Positions 6,614 through 6,826 of a stretch of 6,826 nt of DNA are shown one piece after another. The notes under the pieces were generated by a model that worked only from the letters and a program-made list of their open reading frames with translations, ran no database searches and had not been told where the DNA came from. The translations under genes and the position numbers were made by a program. The first letter of the stretch is position 1. Every line of letters starts with the position of its first letter. The DNA comes from Enterobacterales bacterium (GTDB taxonomy: Bacteria; Pseudomonadota; Gammaproteobacteria; Enterobacterales; Succinivibrionaceae), in assembly GCA_900768635.1 (NCBI GenBank), contig CAAGDP010000190.1, forward strand, positions 1 through 6,826. The letters run 5' to 3'.

Positions 6614-6710
6614 CCTGCGTATTTAGTGTGGACTTTTCTGAGAAAAAATTCTCCGGTGAAGATAAATTTCCGGGTTTAACTTTTTGATTTACAAATATAA
6701 ATTTTCCATT

Positions 6711-6800
6711 TTTCATAAATTTAATTAGGTTGCGGAAACCCACTACCTTTAGGTGGTGGGAGGAGCAACCGACCTCCTATCCTTGAGACTCTATGTATTT
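6711..6800 (+). mobile_element. IS200/IS605-type right end (omega-RNA-like), right copy
   Basis: Ungapped match (85/90) to the minus strand of 1-90. The order is the last five codons and TAG stop of a TnpB-like frame (TTTCATAAATTTAATTAG), then an outer stem GGTTGC/GCAACC enclosing GGAAA and a 9-bp inner stem CCCACTACC, TTTA loop, GGTGGTGGG. The tail is CCTTGAGACTCTATGTATTT. The five substitutions fall in the hairpin and its 3' flank: the outer GGTTGC/GCAACC stem exists only in this copy, while the AGGAGGA/TCCTCCT stem is longer in the left copy. Upstream sequence is plain AT-rich rne promoter DNA with no tnpB, so this is a solo end or a miniature derivative. Sequence from 6801 on would be the flank or guide if the element ends near 6800. 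Confidence 0.6.
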
Positions 6801-6826
6801 TTGTATAGTCGCTGACGATACTTCTC

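Overview
The window carries three intact genes, all on the minus strand and transcribed in the order RNase E (rne), a NorM/MdtK-type MATE exporter, and aminoacyl-histidine dipeptidase (pepD). All three proteins resemble their enterobacterial counterparts closely over their full length. The RNase E has the gammaproteobacterial layout: catalytic half, membrane-anchoring helix, arginine-rich tail and a PNPase-site-like C-terminus. Moderate GC, AT-rich spacers, a degraded AAA-ATPase/PD-(D/E)XK (DUF1703-like) gene and IS200/IS605-type ends suggest a gut-associated anaerobic gammaproteobacterium. A member of the Succinivibrionaceae is my best guess, but this is inference from style and not from a marker gene.

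Layout from left to right: 1-90 is a transposon right end with a strong hairpin, preceded on the minus strand by what looks like the last codons of a tnpB gene (73-186). Positions 236-508 hold the C-terminal scrap of a DUF1703-like nuclease-fold protein. Positions 567-598 are an intrinsic terminator for the pepD transcript. pepD is at 636-2090 and the MATE gene at 2159-3526. Positions 3551-3608 hold an intrinsic terminator and a 20-bp perfect palindrome that separate rne from the MATE gene. rne is at 3653-6163. Positions 6164-6710 form a long AT-rich rne leader and promoter region with nested stem-loops, a candidate sigma70 promoter and a perfect DnaA-box 9-mer. Positions 6711-6800 are a second copy of the transposon end, inverted relative to the first (85 of 90 bases identical).

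rne has a leader of about 345 nt and its own terminator, a design that fits the known autoregulation of rne by RNase E cleavage of its leader. The MATE gene begins only 24 nt after the rne terminator stem and pepD follows it by 68 nt, so these two probably form a unit fed by terminator read-through or by a promoter hidden in the rne 3' region. I see no metabolic link between the exporter and the dipeptidase.

The most unusual feature is the pair of inverted TnpB-type right ends, which resemble omega-RNA scaffolds and bracket this housekeeping block with no intact transposase or tnpB in view. I did not find a convincing entirely new system. The best leads are these ends, the rne leader, and the terminator-leader arrangement in front of the MATE gene.
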